Shown here piece by piece: positions 12,824 to 21,700 of a DNA stretch of 27,161 nucleotides. This stretch comes from DASQUK01 sp046726215. Its GTDB lineage: Bacteria > Actinomycetota > Acidimicrobiia > Acidimicrobiales > VFJN01. The stretch is taken from positions 1 through 27,161 of the forward strand of contig JBKPAA010000069.1 in the NCBI GenBank assembly GCA_046726215.1, given 5' to 3'. The notes under the pieces were generated by a model. The model made no database searches. It was not told the origin of the DNA and was given only the letters and a program-made list of their open reading frames with translations. Within the stretch, counting starts at the first letter, position 1, and every line of letters starts with the position of its first letter. Both the position numbers and the translations under genes were made by a program.

Positions 12824-14632
12824 TCAGAAGACGGCGTCGGCGAGATCCGCCGGCCCGGCGGTTACCGCCGACGCCAGGCCCGCCGCCTGCGGGAGGAGCT
12901 GGTCGGCGTAGAACCGGGCGGTCACGATCTTCTGGTGCAGGAACACCGGGTCGCCCCGGCCTTCGTCGAGCGCCCGGGCCGCAGCCCGCGCCGAGCGGGC
13001 CAGGAGCCATCCGCCGGTGACGATGCCGCACATGCGCAGGTAGGGCGTGGCACCCGCCAGCGCGCTGCCGGGGTTGGCGGCTCCGTTGGCCAGCAGCCAG
13101 TCGGTCGTCTGCCTCAGGGTGGCGTGGGCCTCCGAGAGGTGTTTGCCGATCGCGGGCAGGTCCCCGTCCGAGGCGACCAACTCATCGGCGGTGGCGGCGA
13201 TGCCGTCGAGGAAGTCGCTGATCGCGCCGCCGCCCCGCATGGGCAGCTTGCGGCCGACGAGATCGATGGCCTGGATGCCGTTGGTTCCCTCGTAGATGGG
13301 GGCGATGCGGGCATCGCGGTAGTGCTGGGCGACGCCGGTCTCCTCGATGTAACCCATGCCGCCGTGCACCTGCACTGCGAGCGAGGTCAGCTCGACCCCG
13401 AGGTCGGTCCCCCAGGCCTTGGTGATCGGCGTGAGCAGGTCCGCTAGTTCCTGGCGGGCGGCGCGCACAGCCTGATCGGGATGGAGCCGGGCCAAGTCGA
13501 GGCTCTCCGCGGTGAGGTACGCGACGCAGCGCAGCGCCTCGATCTGCGCCCTCATCGTGAGCAGCATGCGCCGCACGTCGGGGTGCTCGATGATCGGCGA
13601 CGACTCGCCGGCCGGCGCCCCCGGGTGCCGCCCCTGGCGTCGCTCGCGGGCGTGCGCCACCGCCTGCTGGTAGGACCTCTCCCCCAGCGCCAGGCCCTCG
13701 AGCCCCACGGAGAGCCGGGCGTTGTTCATCATCGTGAACATGTAGCGCATGCCCTGGTTGGGCTCGCCGATGAGATGGCCGACGGCACCGTCGTACGCCA
13801 TCACGCACGTCGGGCTGGCGTTGATGCCCATCTTCCGCTCGGTCGACACGCAATACACGCCATTCCGTTCGCCTAGCGAGCCGTCGTCGGCCACCACGAA
13901 CTTGGGCACGATAAAGCACGAGATCCCCTTGGTGCCGGGCGGTGCTCCCGGCACCCGGGCCAGCACCAGGTGCACGATGTTCTCGGCCAGGTCATGCTCG
14001 CCGTAGCTGATGAAGATCTTCTGGCCGGTGATGCGCCACGTCCCGTCCTCGTCGGGGACGGCCTTGGTGGTGAGAGCGCCCACGTCGGACCCGGCGTTTG
14101 ACTCGGTCAGGTTCATGGTGCCGGTCCACTGGCCGCTGACCATCTTGGGCAGGAAGGTCTCGCGTTGGATCTCGGAGCCGTACCGCAGGAGCATGTCGAT
14201 GGCTCCCTGCGTCAGGAACGGGCACAGCGAGAAGGCCATGTTGGCTGCGGTCAGCATCTCCTGCATGGCCACCGCCACCAGCCAGGGGAAGCCCCCGCCG
14301 CCGTAGTCGGCCGGGAAGGGCACGCCCGCCCAACCGCCATCGACGTATCGGCGGTAGGCGCGCGTGAAGCCCTCGGGCATCGTGACCGAGCCATCGTCGT
14401 GGCGCCGGCTGTGCTGGGTGTCACCCACCCGGTTGATCGGCGCGAACTCCTGGGAGAACAGGCGCCCGGCTTCCTCGAGCACCCCGAACACGGTGTCGGG
14501 ATCGGCATGCTCGTAGCCGGGCAGGGCGGCCAGTCCGGCCAGGTCGACAACGTTCTCGAGGACGAAGCGCATGTCGGACAGCGGGGGGGCGTAGTCGGAC
14601 CCGGCCCGTGCGGCCGTTGCTGCGGGGGTCAT
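12824..14632 (-). CDS. Acyl-CoA dehydrogenase (long FadE5-like type)
   Basis: An FAD-dependent acyl-CoA dehydrogenase of fatty-acid beta-oxidation. Visible are the FAD-binding segment WTGTMNLTESNAGSDVGALTTKAV, the substrate region SYGEHDLAENIVHLVLARV, MMNNARLSVGLEGLALGERSYQQAVAHARERRQG, and the C-terminal HGGMGYIEETGVAQHYRDARIAPIYEGTNGIQAIDLVGRK, with the catalytic base Glu448. About 150 further residues follow, typical of the roughly 600-residue members. The ATG at 14632 gives MTPAATAARAGSDYAPPLSDMRFVLENV, a usual N-terminus; 602 residues in all. An IclR-type regulator remnant lies upstream on the same strand. No hydratase, thiolase or CoA ligase is adjacent, so the substrate chain length is unknown. 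Confidence 0.94.
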   Translation of the reverse strand: MTPAATAARAGSDYAPPLSDMRFVLENVVDLAGLAALPGYEHADPDTVFGVLEEAGRLFSQEFAPINRVGDTQHSRRHDDGSVTMPEGFTRAYRRYVDGGWAGVPFPADYGGGGFPWLVAVAMQEMLTAANMAFSLCPFLTQGAIDMLLRYGSEIQRETFLPKMVSGQWTGTMNLTESNAGSDVGALTTKAVPDEDGTWRITGQKIFISYGEHDLAENIVHLVLARVPGAPPGTKGISCFIVPKFVVADDGSLGERNGVYCVSTERKMGINASPTCVMAYDGAVGHLIGEPNQGMRYMFTMMNNARLSVGLEGLALGERSYQQAVAHARERRQGRHPGAPAGESSPIIEHPDVRRMLLTMRAQIEALRCVAYLTAESLDLARLHPDQAVRAARQELADLLTPITKAWGTDLGVELTSLAVQVHGGMGYIEETGVAQHYRDARIAPIYEGTNGIQAIDLVGRKLPMRGGGAISDFLDGIAATADELVASDGDLPAIGKHLSEAHATLRQTTDWLLANGAANPGSALAGATPYLRMCGIVTGGWLLARSARAAARALDEGRGDPVFLHQKIVTARFYADQLLPQAAGLASAVTAGPADLADAVF

Positions 14633-14720
14633 GACCCTGACGGTAGGCCTGCGGGGCGTGGTTCCCAAGGTCCGGCGACGACCGGACGAACACGTCACGT
14701 GCGATAGCCAACGGGGCGCC

Positions 14721-14735
14721 GGGGGCGTCGCCCCC
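14721..14735. other. GC hairpin upstream of the acyl-CoA dehydrogenase gene
   Basis: GGGGGC-GTC-GCCCCC forms a compact six-bp stem about 90 bases before the dehydrogenase start and just after the regulator remnant on the minus strand. It could be the remnant gene's terminator or part of the dehydrogenase leader. Confidence 0.4.
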
Positions 14736-14753
14736 GCACCGAGCCGGTGCCGG

Positions 14754-14930
14754 CGCGAAGTCAATCGCGGTGTAGCCCCGCTGAGCGGCCTCCCCGATCG
14801 CCACGAGGCGGGGACCGAGCGAGTAGCGCTTTTCGTCGGGGTGGCGCAGCAGGATGCTGCGCCGGCTCAGCGCCGCCAGCAGGGCGTGGGCGGTCGCCTT
14901 GTTGATGGAGCAGCCGGGAGACCGGTTCAC
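14754..14930 (-). pseudogene. Remnant of an IclR-family regulator (HTH part only)
   Basis: From a GTG at 14930 the minus strand reads NRSPGCSINKATAHALLAALSRRSILLRHPDEKRYSLGPRLVAIGEAAQRGYTAIDFA. This matches the second half of an IclR winged HTH and its linker (typical pattern: skaTaHrLLatL...pdgkrYrLGprLv.lG). The first HTH helix is missing upstream, where no coding continuation is seen. After about 59 residues the frame runs into the dehydrogenase leader and gene in the wrong frame, so the effector-binding domain is absent. The rest of the 14633-15083 gap holds only a GC hairpin and promoter-like sequence. IclR regulators often control neighbouring acyl-CoA genes, so this was probably the dehydrogenase's former regulator. 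Confidence 0.68.
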
Positions 14931-15071
14931 GGGGTACGAGCCGCGCGCGCGGCATTGCTCTGGCGTTGGTCACTGCTGCCCCCGCCTGGCGTCACCCAAG
15001 TCCTGTCCGTTCAGGAATCTACTCCGTGACAGGCGGAGCGGCGGGGTACGTGATCGGCGGCCGCCGTCACC

Positions 15072-15077
15072 TACTCT
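15072..15077 (+). promoter_or_regulatory. -10-like box for the MBL-fold gene
   Basis: TACTCT ends six bases before the GTG start at 15084, and no Shine-Dalgarno sequence is present. This is the leaderless arrangement seen at several genes here. Confidence 0.4.
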
Positions 15078-15083
15078 CGGCCG

Positions 15084-15899
15084 GTGGCGCTCGATCTGCT
15101 CGACGCCGGGGTCTACGCCTGGCTCCAGCCCCCCGGTGGGCGGGGCCGGCCCAATGCCGGGGCGGTGGTCGACGCCGACGGCGTCACCGTGATCGACACC
15201 CTGATGACACCCGATCAGTACGAACCGTTCGCCGCCGCCGTCGAGGAGCTCGGCTTGCCGGTGCGGCGGACCGTCCTCACGGGCAGCAGCATCGAACAGG
15301 CGGGGGGCACGGCACGGTTCAAGCTGTCGGCCGTTTACGGCAGCCCGCAGTCCAGCGTCCACCTCGACCAGCCGCCCAACACCGACAGTTGGCGAGCGCT
15401 GTACCCCGACCATGCCGGGTCGTTCGACGATGTCGCCACACGCCCGGTGAGCCACGTGGTGGCGTCCGACGTACAGCTCACCGCGGCCGTAGCGGTCCTG
15501 ACGACTGGTGGGCAGATGGCCGAGAACCTGGTGGCGCTGGTGCCGGGGGCCCAGATCCTGTTCGCCGGCGCGATGTGCAGCTTCGGTGCCGCTCCGCTGT
15601 GCTGGCAGGGCGACCCCGCCCGCTGGGCCGACGAGCTCGACCGCCTGGCCGAGCTGGCCCCCGTGGTCGTGCCCGGCCACGGGCCGATCGGCGGGGAGGA
15701 GGAGGTGCGCGCCGTGCAGGCCTACCTCCGAGCATGCGTGGGCGCGGCCCGAGGGGGCGGCGGGCCGATCGGTCCGGGGCCGTGGGAGGATTGGCGCGAC
15801 CGCGAGCACGACCTGGTCAACATCGAGCGCGCCGCCCTGCTCGCCGACGGCGAGGACGCGGTCCCCCCGTCGATGCTCCGCCTCGCCGGTTTGGCCTGA
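15084..15899 (+). CDS. Metallo-beta-lactamase-fold protein lacking the metal-binding motif
   Basis: The fold is recognisable: NAGAVVDADGVTVIDTLMTPDQYEPFAAAVEELG resembles the MBL-fold start, and the C-terminal part LVPGAQILFAGAM...PVVVPGHGPIGGEEEVRAVQAYL resembles the domain's end. The metal ligands are mostly gone. Where HxHxDH should stand (residues 67-72) the sequence reads GSSIEQ. The GHT-like position reads GGQMAEN, and the bridging Asp of FAGD is Ala. Only the late His of PGHGP remains. Hydrolysis by the usual di-metal route is therefore unlikely, and a binding or altered role is more likely. The frame is intact, 271 residues, with normal codon use, so it does not look like a dying gene. 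GTG 15084 is the start, with a -10-like box six bases upstream. Confidence 0.75.
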   Translation: MALDLLDAGVYAWLQPPGGRGRPNAGAVVDADGVTVIDTLMTPDQYEPFAAAVEELGLPVRRTVLTGSSIEQAGGTARFKLSAVYGSPQSSVHLDQPPNTDSWRALYPDHAGSFDDVATRPVSHVVASDVQLTAAVAVLTTGGQMAENLVALVPGAQILFAGAMCSFGAAPLCWQGDPARWADELDRLAELAPVVVPGHGPIGGEEEVRAVQAYLRACVGAARGGGGPIGPGPWEDWRDREHDLVNIERAALLADGEDAVPPSMLRLAGLA

Positions 15900-16051
15900 G
15901 CCGGCTCCGCCCATCCGTGCCCCTCCGCTCGCGGGTCCTGTCGCCTGCGGTGCGGGGCCTACCGCCCTCGGCGCAACAGCGCCTCGAGCGGCCCCGCATC
16001 CTCAGCGCCACCCGCTCGCTACCCGCCCTGCGCCGGAAAGGTGAAAGCGAC

Positions 16052-16068
16052 CTCGGCCTGCGGCCGAG
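16052..16068. other. Seven-bp stem-loop upstream of msrA
   Basis: CTCGGCC-TGC-GGCCGAG forms a perfect stem 28 bases before the msrA start. It may be a terminator for transcription coming from the MBL-fold gene, or an operator in the msrA promoter. Confidence 0.45.
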
Positions 16069-16082
16069 TCGAAGTACTCCGA

Positions 16083-16088
16083 TACGCT
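16083..16088 (+). promoter_or_regulatory. -10-like box for msrA
   Basis: TACGCT lies seven bases before the ATG at 16096. The same hexamer precedes the DNA glycosylase start. No ribosome site is seen, consistent with a leaderless transcript. Confidence 0.42.
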
Positions 16089-16095
16089 CGGTCGC

Positions 16096-16752
16096 ATGTT
16101 GTTCGGCCGCGACAAGCAGCGCATCCCCGAGGCTCGCGACGCCTTGCCCGGGCGCGACCACCGCATCATCCGGGTGCCGGCAAAGCACGAGGTGCTGGGT
16201 ACGCCGCTGGAAGGGCCGTTCCCCGAGGGTTTCGAGCGAGCCGAGTTCGGCCTCGGCTGCTTCTGGGGCGCCGAGCGGGCGTTCTGGCGGGTCGAGGGCG
16301 TCTATACGACCGCCGTGGGATATGCAGGCGGGTACACGCCCAATCCGACCTACGAGGAGGTGTGCTCGGGGCGCACGGGCCACGTCGAGGCGGTGCTCGT
16401 CGTGTTCGATCCCGCCCGGGTGAGCTACGACGAGCTGCTACGCGTGTTCTGGGAGAGCCACGATCCCACCCAGGGCATGCGCCAGGGGAACGATCGAGGC
16501 ACGCAGTACCGATCGTGGATCGGCGTCGCCGACGACGTCCAGCGCAAGGCCGCCGAGGAGAGCCGCGACGCCTATCAACGCGAGCTGACCGCCGCCGGCT
16601 ACGGCCCGATCACGACCGAGATCGTCGACGCCGGCGACTTCTGGTACGCCGAGGATTACCACCAGCAGTACCTGCACAAGGACCCGATGGGCTACTGCGG
16701 GCTCGGTGGTACCGGCGTATCCTGCCCGGTCGGCCTGACCGGGACCGGCTGA
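16096..16752 (+). CDS. msrA: Peptide methionine-S-sulfoxide reductase MsrA
   Basis: Repairs oxidised methionine (S-sulfoxide) in proteins and free methionine. The catalytic Cys55 lies in FGLGCFWGAERAFW. The family signature continues with TAVGYAGGYTPNPTYEEVCSGRTGHVEAVLVVFDP, FWESHDPTQGMRQGNDRGTQYRS and FWYAEDYHQQYLHKDPMGYCGLGGTGVSCP. Cys201 and Cys210 at the end are the likely resolving cysteines. The length of 218 residues and the 40-residue N-terminal extension fit actinobacterial and yeast-like MsrA proteins. The ATG at 16096 has no ribosome site but has TACGCT seven bases upstream. The gene is convergent with the lipoprotein gene, their stops only 8 bases apart. Confidence 0.96.
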   Translation: MLFGRDKQRIPEARDALPGRDHRIIRVPAKHEVLGTPLEGPFPEGFERAEFGLGCFWGAERAFWRVEGVYTTAVGYAGGYTPNPTYEEVCSGRTGHVEAVLVVFDPARVSYDELLRVFWESHDPTQGMRQGNDRGTQYRSWIGVADDVQRKAAEESRDAYQRELTAAGYGPITTEIVDAGDFWYAEDYHQQYLHKDPMGYCGLGGTGVSCPVGLTGTG

Positions 16753-16767
16753 TCGGCGGATCAGCCG
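16746..16767. terminator. Nine-bp stem-loop spanning both convergent stop codons
   Basis: CGGCTGATC-GGCG-GATCAGCCG is a perfect inverted repeat. Its left arm contains the msrA stop (16750-16752) and its right arm the lipoprotein stop (16761-16763). It probably acts as a bidirectional terminator while both arms are partly coding. Confidence 0.7.
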
Positions 16768-17570
16768 CTGGGGGCGTACTCGATCAGCTCGCTCCGGCCG
16801 TCGCCGCCCTCGACCTTGACCTCGAGCACCACACCGACGCCCTGGGCGTAGTACTTCTCCTCGACGACGTCGGGTTCGAGCGGGTTCCACTCCTTGATCA
16901 CGAGCAGGTGATCGAAGTCGCCGAACGGCACGCTCTCGCTCTCGTCGAGACTGCGCACCTCGGCGAGGTCCTCTGCCTCTCCGACGTAGTACTCCTGCCG
17001 GTAGGCCTGCCCGACGTCGGGATTTGCTTGCATCACGATCCCGGGAAGCGCCCCGTCGACCCCGGCCTCCCACGAGCCCCCCTTGCTCACGGCCTTCCCG
17101 TTCTCGTACTCCGTGCTGTCCTCGCCCAGGTACCAGACGTTGCCGTCACGGTCCTGGGCGAGCCAGTCGTAGGTGTCTTCCACCACCTGTCCGTCGCCGT
17201 CGGTCACCGTGTCGCGCACCACCGTCGCCGAGATGCCCATGATCTCCTTGCGCTGCGGCGTGACCGTCACCTTGACATTCTCGACCTCGCCGTCCTCGAT
17301 CCCCTCGTACGACCACGACGCCCCCGCTGGGTACGGCAGGTAAGGGTTGTCGATCAGGTCCACGAAGGCGGCCGGGTCGATCTCCGGGTGGTAGTTCCCG
17401 CCGTCCCCAGGATCGATCACGGGCTCCCCCGTCGTGGTGCTCGACTCACCCTCGCCGGCAGTGCTCGTGGAACTGTCGTCGTCGCCGCACCCCGCGAGGG
17501 CCACCAGCGAGATCGAGGCGATCGCGGCCGCCAGGCGAAGGGGACGGGTCGCTCGCTTGCAAACGGACAT
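16761..17570 (-). CDS. Secreted lipoprotein of unknown function
   Basis: A surface-anchored lipoprotein. The ATG at 17570 has AAAGG upstream. The signal peptide (KRATRPLRLAAAIASISLVALAGC) ends in the lipobox LAGC with lipidated Cys28. A disordered acidic Ser/Thr linker follows (GDDDSSTSTAGEGESSTTTGE), then a beta-rich domain beginning YHPEIDPAAFVDLIDNPYLPYPAGASWSYEG and continuing through KVTVTPQRKEIMGISATVVRDTVTD and WLAQDRDGNVWYLGEDSTEYENG to KYYAQGVGVVLEVKVEGGDGRSELIEY. This resembles a group of uncharacterised actinobacterial and proteobacterial lipoproteins. No catalytic motif is recognised. It is 269 residues long and faces msrA. A link to oxidative stress from that neighbourhood would be speculation. 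Confidence 0.88.
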   Translation of the reverse strand: MSVCKRATRPLRLAAAIASISLVALAGCGDDDSSTSTAGEGESSTTTGEPVIDPGDGGNYHPEIDPAAFVDLIDNPYLPYPAGASWSYEGIEDGEVENVKVTVTPQRKEIMGISATVVRDTVTDGDGQVVEDTYDWLAQDRDGNVWYLGEDSTEYENGKAVSKGGSWEAGVDGALPGIVMQANPDVGQAYRQEYYVGEAEDLAEVRSLDESESVPFGDFDHLLVIKEWNPLEPDVVEEKYYAQGVGVVLEVKVEGGDGRSELIEYAPSG

Positions 17571-17693
17571 GGTCGCTGCCTTTCGGTCACAACCCAAGCT
17601 GCCGGCCACCGCTGCCGATGGCCGCGACTGCCGGAATCGTGGCACGTCCTAGCTGAACGTCCGCTGAGTCGCACGACTGGATAGAAATGTCTG

Positions 17694-18707
17694 GTGGCCG
17701 ACCTTCCCGTGATCGACCTGTCGGGCCTGCACCGCGGTGGCACGGCACGCGACCGGGTCGCTCGAGAGGTCGACGCCGCCTGCTGCGAGGTGGGCTTCTT
17801 CTACATCGTCGGCCACGGTGTGGGCGACGGAACCCAGCGCCGACTCGAGACGCTGTCCCGGGAGTTCTTCGGGCTGCCGGACGACGAGAAGGCCGGCATC
17901 GCCATGTCGGCGGGTGGGCGCGCGTGGCGCGGCTGGTTCCCTGTGGGGGGCGAGCTGACGTCAGGCATCCCCGACCGCAAGGAAGGCATCTACTTCGGCG
18001 CCGAGTTGGGGCCCGGGCACCCGCGGGTGGCCGCCGGCGTCCCGCTGCACGGAGCCAACCTCTTCCCGGCCCGCCCGGCCGGACTGCGTGACGCGGTCAT
18101 CGCGTACATGGCGGCGATGACGGACCTCGGCCATCTGTTGTCGGCAGCCGTCGCCCGGGCACTGGGTCTCGCCGACGATTGGTTCGCGACCCACCTGACC
18201 GGCGATCCCACCGTCCTGTTCCGCATCTTCCATTACCCGGCGGGCCCGGCCGCCGCCGCCGGGGACGAGGCGGGCGCCGGGTCGGGGTGGGGAGTCGGCG
18301 AGCACACGGACTACGGGCTCCTCACGATCCTTCGTCAGGACGACACCGGCGGGCTGGAGGTCCGGACGCCGACCGGCTGGACCATCGCACCGCCAGTCCC
18401 CGGGTCGTTCGTCTGCAACCTGGGCGACATGCTCGAGCGCATGACCGGCGGTCTCTACCGGTCGACCCCGCACCGGGTTCGCAACAGTGGCCCCGCAGGG
18501 CGGGTGTCGTTCGCATTCTTCTTCGATCCATCGTGGGACGCCGAGGTCACCGCGTTGCCGCTCGACCGACCGGCGACGCCCGTCCCGTCGGCGTCCCGAT
18601 GGGACGGCGCCAACATCCACGAGCTCAGCGGCACCTACGGCGACTACCTGCTGACCAAGGTGGCCAAGGTCTTCCCCGACCTCGGCTCGCGGGTCCTGGA
18701 CCGGTGA
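17694..18707 (+). CDS. 2-oxoglutarate/Fe(II) oxygenase, isopenicillin N synthase family
   Basis: A non-haem iron oxygenase. The N-terminal DIOX_N domain reads LPVIDLSGL...VDAACCEVGFFYIVGHGV. The iron ligands are His204 and Asp206 in GEHTDYGLLT and His260 in STPHRV. Arg270 and Ser272 in GRVSFAFFFDP are the 2-oxoglutarate (or substrate carboxylate) binding pair. The length of 337 residues is normal. GTG 17694 is chosen because the protein then begins two residues before the conserved LPVIDLS. The family includes isopenicillin N synthase, but almost all bacterial relatives outside antibiotic clusters have unknown substrates, and no peptide synthetase or antibiotic genes are nearby. The gene is divergent from the lipoprotein gene. 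Confidence 0.92.
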   Translation: MADLPVIDLSGLHRGGTARDRVAREVDAACCEVGFFYIVGHGVGDGTQRRLETLSREFFGLPDDEKAGIAMSAGGRAWRGWFPVGGELTSGIPDRKEGIYFGAELGPGHPRVAAGVPLHGANLFPARPAGLRDAVIAYMAAMTDLGHLLSAAVARALGLADDWFATHLTGDPTVLFRIFHYPAGPAAAAGDEAGAGSGWGVGEHTDYGLLTILRQDDTGGLEVRTPTGWTIAPPVPGSFVCNLGDMLERMTGGLYRSTPHRVRNSGPAGRVSFAFFFDPSWDAEVTALPLDRPATPVPSASRWDGANIHELSGTYGDYLLTKVAKVFPDLGSRVLDR

Positions 18708-18773
18708 CGCGGTGGACCTGGGCCATCCTCCTGATCGCAACCCTCGAGCCGGCATGATTTAGTCAGCTCCCCG

Positions 18774-21700
18774 ATGCGGACCGCGCGCGCGATGATCGTT
18801 TGCGTGGCGGAGCGGCTGCCCTCGGGAGTGGTCACGTTCGTGTTGTCCGACATCGTCGGTTCGACCCGATTGTGGGAGAGCGTGCCAAGGGCGATGGAGA
18901 CGGCCCTGGCGCGCCACGAGGAGATCCTGAGCGGCGCTATGGCGGCGCACGGGGGTGTCGTGTTGAAAGCCCGGGGTGAGGGCGACTCGACCTTCTCGGT
19001 GTTCACCTTGGCCACCGACGCGCTGGCGGCCGCGTACGCGGCGCAGGTGGCCTTGCTTGCCGAGTGGTGGCCCACCGGCGCCTGCCTGGCGGTGCGGTTT
19101 GCGGTCCACACGGGTGAGTCCGTCGAGCGCGGGGGCGACTTCGTCGGTCCGGCCGTGAACCGCGCCGCCCGGCTCCGTTCGGTGGCCCAGGGCGGCGAGG
19201 TGCTCGTGAGCGGATCCACGGCCCGGCTGGTGGCCGATCGGCTGCCGGCAGGGGTGCGCCTGGTCGAGCTCGGTGAGGTCCGGCTGCGGGACTTGGACCG
19301 CCCCGAGCCCAGCTACGTCCTGGCGGGGCCGGGTCTGCCCGAAACGCATGCGGAGCCGGCCCATCGTGGGACCGCCGGCCGGCGGGAGCTGGCCGAGCGT
19401 GGGGTGACCCGCAAGGAGGCCGAGGTGCTCGAGGCGCTCGGCGAGCACCTGACCAACGCTGAAATCGCGTCCCGCCTGTTCGTGTCTGAGCGCACGGTGG
19501 AGAGTCACGTGTCGTCCCTGCTCCGCAAGTTCGGGGTGGCGAATCGGCACGAACTGGCTCGTGCGGCACAGTCGCGCTCGGGACTCGCGGCCTCACTTGG
19601 GCCGGAGCCCCCCGCGGGGTCCGATCGCGACCGCTTCCCTACCGCAGTGACGCCGCTCGTTGATCGAGAGGTCGAGCTGGCCAAGATCTCGGACCTGCTG
19701 GCCAGCCACAGGCTGGTGACGCTCGTCGGTGCGGGGGGAACCGGTAAGACGCGCCTCGCGACCCATCTCGCCTCCCAGCGGCCGGACAGTGCCTCCGGCG
19801 ATTCGTGGTACGCCGAGTTCGCTGCGGTCAGCGGCGATGGCGACATCGCTGAGGTCCTGTCGGCCGCCCTGGGCGTTCGGGCCAACACCCAGGTAGCCCC
19901 CCTGGAGCGGGTGGCTCGTTACCTGTCGGTCCGGGGCGGCTTGCTGATCCTTGACAACTGCGAGCACGTGCGCGCGGACGTCGCAGCGATATGCGAGAGG
20001 ATCATCCAAGCAGCGCCGAGCATCCGGATCCTCACCACCAGCAGGGAGCCCCTGCGAGTCGTCGGCGAGGTGCTGATCCCGGTGCCCCCGTTGGGGACCC
20101 CCTGCGACAACGCACCCGACACGATTGCCACGGCCGACGCGGTTCGGCTGTTCGTCGAACGCGCCAGGGGCTACAACCCCGACTTCTGCCTCGATGGGGA
20201 CAATGCCGTGGCCATCGCCGAACTCTGCCGATCTCTCGACGGTCTCCCACTGGCGATCGAGCTCGCCGCCGCTCGGATCCCCACGATGACCCCGGCAGAA
20301 ATCGTGGCACGCCTGGATCACCTTTTCCGCGTTCTCGGGCAGCGCTCAGACCATGTAGATCACCACCGGACGCTGCGTGCCACGCTCGACTGGAGCTACG
20401 ATCTCCTGGAAGCCGACGAACAATTGCTGTTGTCGCAGCTCGCCATTTTTGCACCCGGTTTCTCGCTGGCCGCCGTAGAAGCCCTGACGCAAGGGGCATC
20501 CGAGGAACGGGATGTCCTTGACGTGTTGTCGGGCCTGGTCGGAAAATCGATGGTGGTCGCCGAGGCCATGGGCGGAACGACGCGGCTGCGTTTGTTGGAG
20601 ACCGTTCGCGCCTATGGGCTCGAAAAGGCGGCAGAGAGAGCCGGGCAAGACCAAGCAAAGCGTCGCCACATCGAGTTCTATACCCGCCTGGCCGAGGAAC
20701 TCGCCGGTCCAACGGTCATCGCCGACGTCAATGCTCGAGCTAAGCAACTCGCGATCGATGCGGGCAACATCCGCTTGGCGCTCGACTACGCGGTCGGCAT
20801 GGGTGATGACTCGTCGGTCTTCAGCCTGACGGCAGCCCTGGTCGACCTGTGGTGTCTCTGGGGTTGGGGTGCGGGCATCCTGACTGCCCTCGAGGCCGTT
20901 TTGCACCGTCACGACTCCGACGCACCGGGTCGCGCCGATGCGTGCGCGAACGCAGCATGGAGCGCATGGTCTCAAGGTCAGCATCGACAGGCGATTTCCT
21001 GGTGCGAGGAGAGCGAGCGTCGTTCGACCTCGGACGGCATTCCGACCGTCCCGCGGGTCCACATCGTCGAAGGCCTCTCTCGGCTGATCGACCGCGGCGA
21101 TGTCGCGGGTGGCATAGCGCTTTGTGAGCAGGGTCTCGAACAGCATCGCCACTCCGGCCAGTTGCGTCGTTATGCCCACGATCTCGCGATGTACGGAACC
21201 TATCTCGCCGTCGTGGGCGAGATCGGTCGTTCCGGCAAGATTTCAGCCCAAGCGGTGGAACTTGCGAGACAAATCGACGATAGGAATACCCTCAGTATCG
21301 GCCTTACCGCGCTTGGCTACACGGCCATCGAATCCGACGCCGAGCGGGCTCGCGAGCACTTCAACGAGGTTGTGGAGATTGGCGATCCCTGGTGCGGCGC
21401 TTCAGCTTTGTGGGGCATCGGCTGGATAGATGACCGTGCCGGGGGCACCATGAGCGCCGCCCGGTACTACGGAGAGGCGCTTGAGCTTTGGAGCGAGACC
21501 GGAGACTGGCGTGGAATGTTCTATGCAGTCGAGGGTATTGCCATCGTCTCGGCCCGCACGGGACACCCCACTTCCGCAGTCCGGCTGTTCGCCGGTGCTG
21601 ACGCAATCGCATCGGACGTCGGTTCCGGCAGCATGCCGCTATGGAACATATGGCGAGACCAGCATTTGAACCTGCTGCGTGATGCGCTGAACCCGGCTGA

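Noticed and set aside
16041..17684. Plus-strand open frame of 547 codons
   Set aside because: Out of frame over msrA and antisense to the lipoprotein; the msrA signatures fix the true frame.
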